Part shown: in pieces, positions 62,561-64,000 of the stretch
Position numbering within the stretch: position 1 is the first letter of the stretch
How the letters are laid out: every line of letters starts with the position of its first letter
Source: Mesorhizobium sp.
Lineage (GTDB): Bacteria > Pseudomonadota > Alphaproteobacteria > Rhizobiales > Rhizobiaceae
Assembly: GCF_017306545.1 (NCBI RefSeq)
Contig: NZ_JAFKID010000007.1
Coordinates: 124,001 to 188,000, forward strand
Direction: 5' to 3'
Length of the DNA stretch: 64,000 nt
Translations under genes and position numbers: made by a program
Notes under the pieces: model-generated
What the model was told of the DNA's origin: nothing
What the model saw: the letters and a program-made list of their open reading frames with translations, nothing else
Database searches by the model: none

Positions 62561-64000
62561 CTATTTCTGCTCCAGCAGACGCTCCAGGTAGCTGCGTTCG
62601 AGTTCGGGCGATAGCGCATTGCCCAGCCGCTTGCGGATGGCTTCGAGGATCTGGCGGGCGCGCTGGACGTCGATCTCGTCGGGAACCTTCACCGAATCGC
62701 CGAAGTCGGGCCCCTGCGTGGCGCGCGGCCGGCCTAGCGGGTCGCGGTCGGCGTTCTGCCGGCCGCCTTCGCCGGAGCCGCCCTGATCGCCCTGCATGGC
62801 CTGCAACTGCTTCATCATGTCCTGCGCGCCCTTGCGCAGCGCCTCCAGCGCGCGGCCCTGATGGCCGACCGCGCCTTCGCCGTCGGCGTCGCCCAGCGAC
62901 TGCTCGGCGTTGCCCATCTCCTGGCCGGCGTCGCCAAAACCCTTGTTTGGCTGCATTCCCATGCCTTCCAGGCTCTTGCCGAGCTGGTCCAGGTCCTTCT
63001 GAAGCTTACCCTGGCCTTCCTGAAGCTGCTTGAGCGAGTCGGCGAACTCCTGCGGGGTCATCGGCTTGCCGCTGCCCTGGCCGCCCTGCTGGCCATTGCG
63101 CGACCGGCCCTCCTCGCCCTGCTGGCCGGGCATGTCCTGGTTGCCCTGCATGCCCTGGTCGTCGCCGAACTGCTGGTCGTCGCCGTCCTGGCCCGGCTGG
63201 CCGCGCTGCATGCGGAAAGTCTCGTTCATCATTTCCTGCTGGCGGCGCATGATCTCGCCGAGCTTGTCCATCTGCTGGCGCATCTCGCTCTGCCCGCGAC
63301 CCGCCTGCTGGCGGCGGCTGTTTTGCAGGTTGTTCATCATGTCTTCGAGCTGCGACAGCAATTGCTGGGCCTTGTCGCGGTCGCCCGATTTGGCGAGGTT
63401 CTCGATCTGGTCCATCATGCGCTCGAGGTCGCGCTGGCTGAGCTCCTTCGCGCCGTCGGGCGTCTGCGGGGCGTTCTTGTCGTTGGGATGGCGCTGAGCA
63501 TATTCGCGCAGGAAGTCCTGCATCGCCTGGCGCAATTCCTTCATCGCCTTGTCGATCTGTTCGTCGCTGGCGCCGTTCTTCAAAAGGTCCTGGAGGTTCT
63601 GCTGCGCCTGCCGCAGTTTCTTCTCGGCTGCCGAGAGGTTGCCTTCCTCGATGCCGAGCGCGATCTCCCACAGGTAGGAAACCACGCCGCGCAACTGGTC
63701 GTCGTTCTCGGCCAGCTTGAGGCGGCTGCGGGCGCTCATGATGGCGAGGTAATGCGCCATATTGTCGAACGTGTCTTCCGGCCGCAGCGTGATGGCGTCC
63801 ATCAAGTCGAGCACGCGCGGGCGGGCATTGGCATCGAGCGCCAAAAGGCGGCGCTGCTCGATGACGGCGCGCGCCAGCGGGTTGGTGAAGGGCCGCTCCG
63901 GCATGGTGAGCGTCTTCGTCTCGCTGCGGGCGACCTGGCCGGCGTCGTCGGTCGCCTCCAGCGTCAGCCGGACCGTCGAGCCGGCCCAGACATGCTCGGT
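62561..64000 (-). CDS. DUF4175 (TIGR02302) family protein, C-terminal part; 5' end outside window
   Basis: The frame is open to the right edge, so the N-terminus lies beyond 64000; at least 480 residues are visible. The visible part begins in a beta-rich segment (VRLTLEATDDAGQVARSETK), continues with MPERPFTNPLARAVIEQRRLLAL, and then a very long Gln/Gly/Asp/Met-rich low-complexity region (about 170 residues from the middle on, with repeated QQGQ, MQGNQDMPGQQG) that looks disordered. TIGR02302 proteins are large, with N-terminal membrane helices, and are found only in alphaproteobacteria. Function unknown; an envelope role is guessed. Confidence 0.86.
   Translation of the reverse strand, partial: TEHVWAGSTVRLTLEATDDAGQVARSETKTLTMPERPFTNPLARAVIEQRRLLALDANARPRVLDLMDAITLRPEDTFDNMAHYLAIMSARSRLKLAENDDQLRGVVSYLWEIALGIEEGNLSAAEKKLRQAQQNLQDLLKNGASDEQIDKAMKELRQAMQDFLREYAQRHPNDKNAPQTPDGAKELSQRDLERMMDQIENLAKSGDRDKAQQLLSQLEDMMNNLQNSRRQQAGRGQSEMRQQMDKLGEIMRRQQEMMNETFRMQRGQPGQDGDDQQFGDDQGMQGNQDMPGQQGEEGRSRNGQQGGQGSGKPMTPQEFADSLKQLQEGQGKLQKDLDQLGKSLEGMGMQPNKGFGDAGQEMGNAEQSLGDADGEGAVGHQGRALEALRKGAQDMMKQLQAMQGDQGGSGEGGRQNADRDPLGRPRATQGPDFGDSVKVPDEIDVQRARQILEAIRKRLGNALSPELERSYLERLLEQK

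Overview
The window looks like chromosomal DNA of a high-GC alphaproteobacterium of the order Hyphomicrobiales (Rhizobiales), most likely the Phyllobacteriaceae (Mesorhizobium-like). The pointers are a SAM-II riboswitch before metA, a liv operon carrying a DUF6867 gene, the block bolA / J-domain protein / cobS / cobT, a CpdR-like regulator, a CtrA-type box beside ftsEX, a DUF4175 (TIGR02302) gene, and palindromic intergenic repeats of the rhizobial type. Family names come from reading the proteins by eye; no database search was run. Gene density is high and most of the window is housekeeping DNA. Several very long open frames lie antisense to real genes and are composition artefacts.

Layout. 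1-2.9 kb: a decaying hydroxyproline-type catabolic locus, with a GntR/FCD regulator, two copies of TGATATATCA, a DadA-like oxidoreductase whose 5' end runs through a palindromic repeat, and a 4-hydroxyproline epimerase gene reduced to its two ends. 3.2-9.4 kb: a branched-chain amino-acid ABC operon (livHMGF, DUF6867 gene, livK) in which LivG has a long C-terminal extension ending in a helix-hairpin-helix-like domain. 9.5-13.5 kb: pyruvate carboxylase and a small exported protein. 13.6-17.2 kb: hybrid histidine kinase, OmpR-type regulator, and a divergent regulator with a degenerate receiver. 17.3-19 kb: small membrane proteins, an L,D-transpeptidase and a DUF2934 protein. 19.1-25.8 kb: LacI regulator divergent from an inositol-monophosphatase-family gene plus ABC importer, with two matching operators. 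25.9-28.2 kb: agmatinase-like enzyme, tRNA-Arg(CCU), M20 amidohydrolase. 28.3-32.7 kb: D,D-carboxypeptidase, CobW-type GTPase, a hairpin-dense non-coding region, a YafK-type L,D-transpeptidase.

32.9-38.8 kb: accA, xerD, a small membrane protein, aroK-aroB, a CBS-domain protein, a Phd/VapC-type toxin-antitoxin pair with a doubled palindromic operator, and bolA. 38.9-43.6 kb: J-domain protein, cobS, cobT, a phytase-like secreted protein. 43.6-45.4 kb: a spermidine-synthase-like gene coupled to a YhhQ-type queuosine-precursor transporter that has a compact preQ1-I-like leader reaching its start codon, then rpmB. 45.6-51.8 kb: DUF3108 protein, EamA exporter, a mosaic palindromic repeat, gloB, a methyltransferase coupled to an SbmA/YddA-type ABC protein, and metA with a SAM-II riboswitch and terminator. 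52-56.8 kb: hisC-tyrC, DUF2125 protein, gamma-glutamylcyclotransferase, aldo/keto reductase. 57-64 kb: plsC, a YdcF-like protein, ftsX-ftsE, a CtrA-type box, a membrane protein, hpt, a CpdR-like receiver, a glyoxalase-fold protein, and the C-terminal part of a DUF4175 protein that runs off the end.

Functionally the window combines amino-acid and sugar-phosphate-type uptake, central anaplerosis, aromatic/histidine/methionine biosynthesis, cobalamin and queuosine metabolism, peptidoglycan remodelling and cell division. The most interesting signals are regulatory RNAs, operators and repeats rather than a new multi-gene system.
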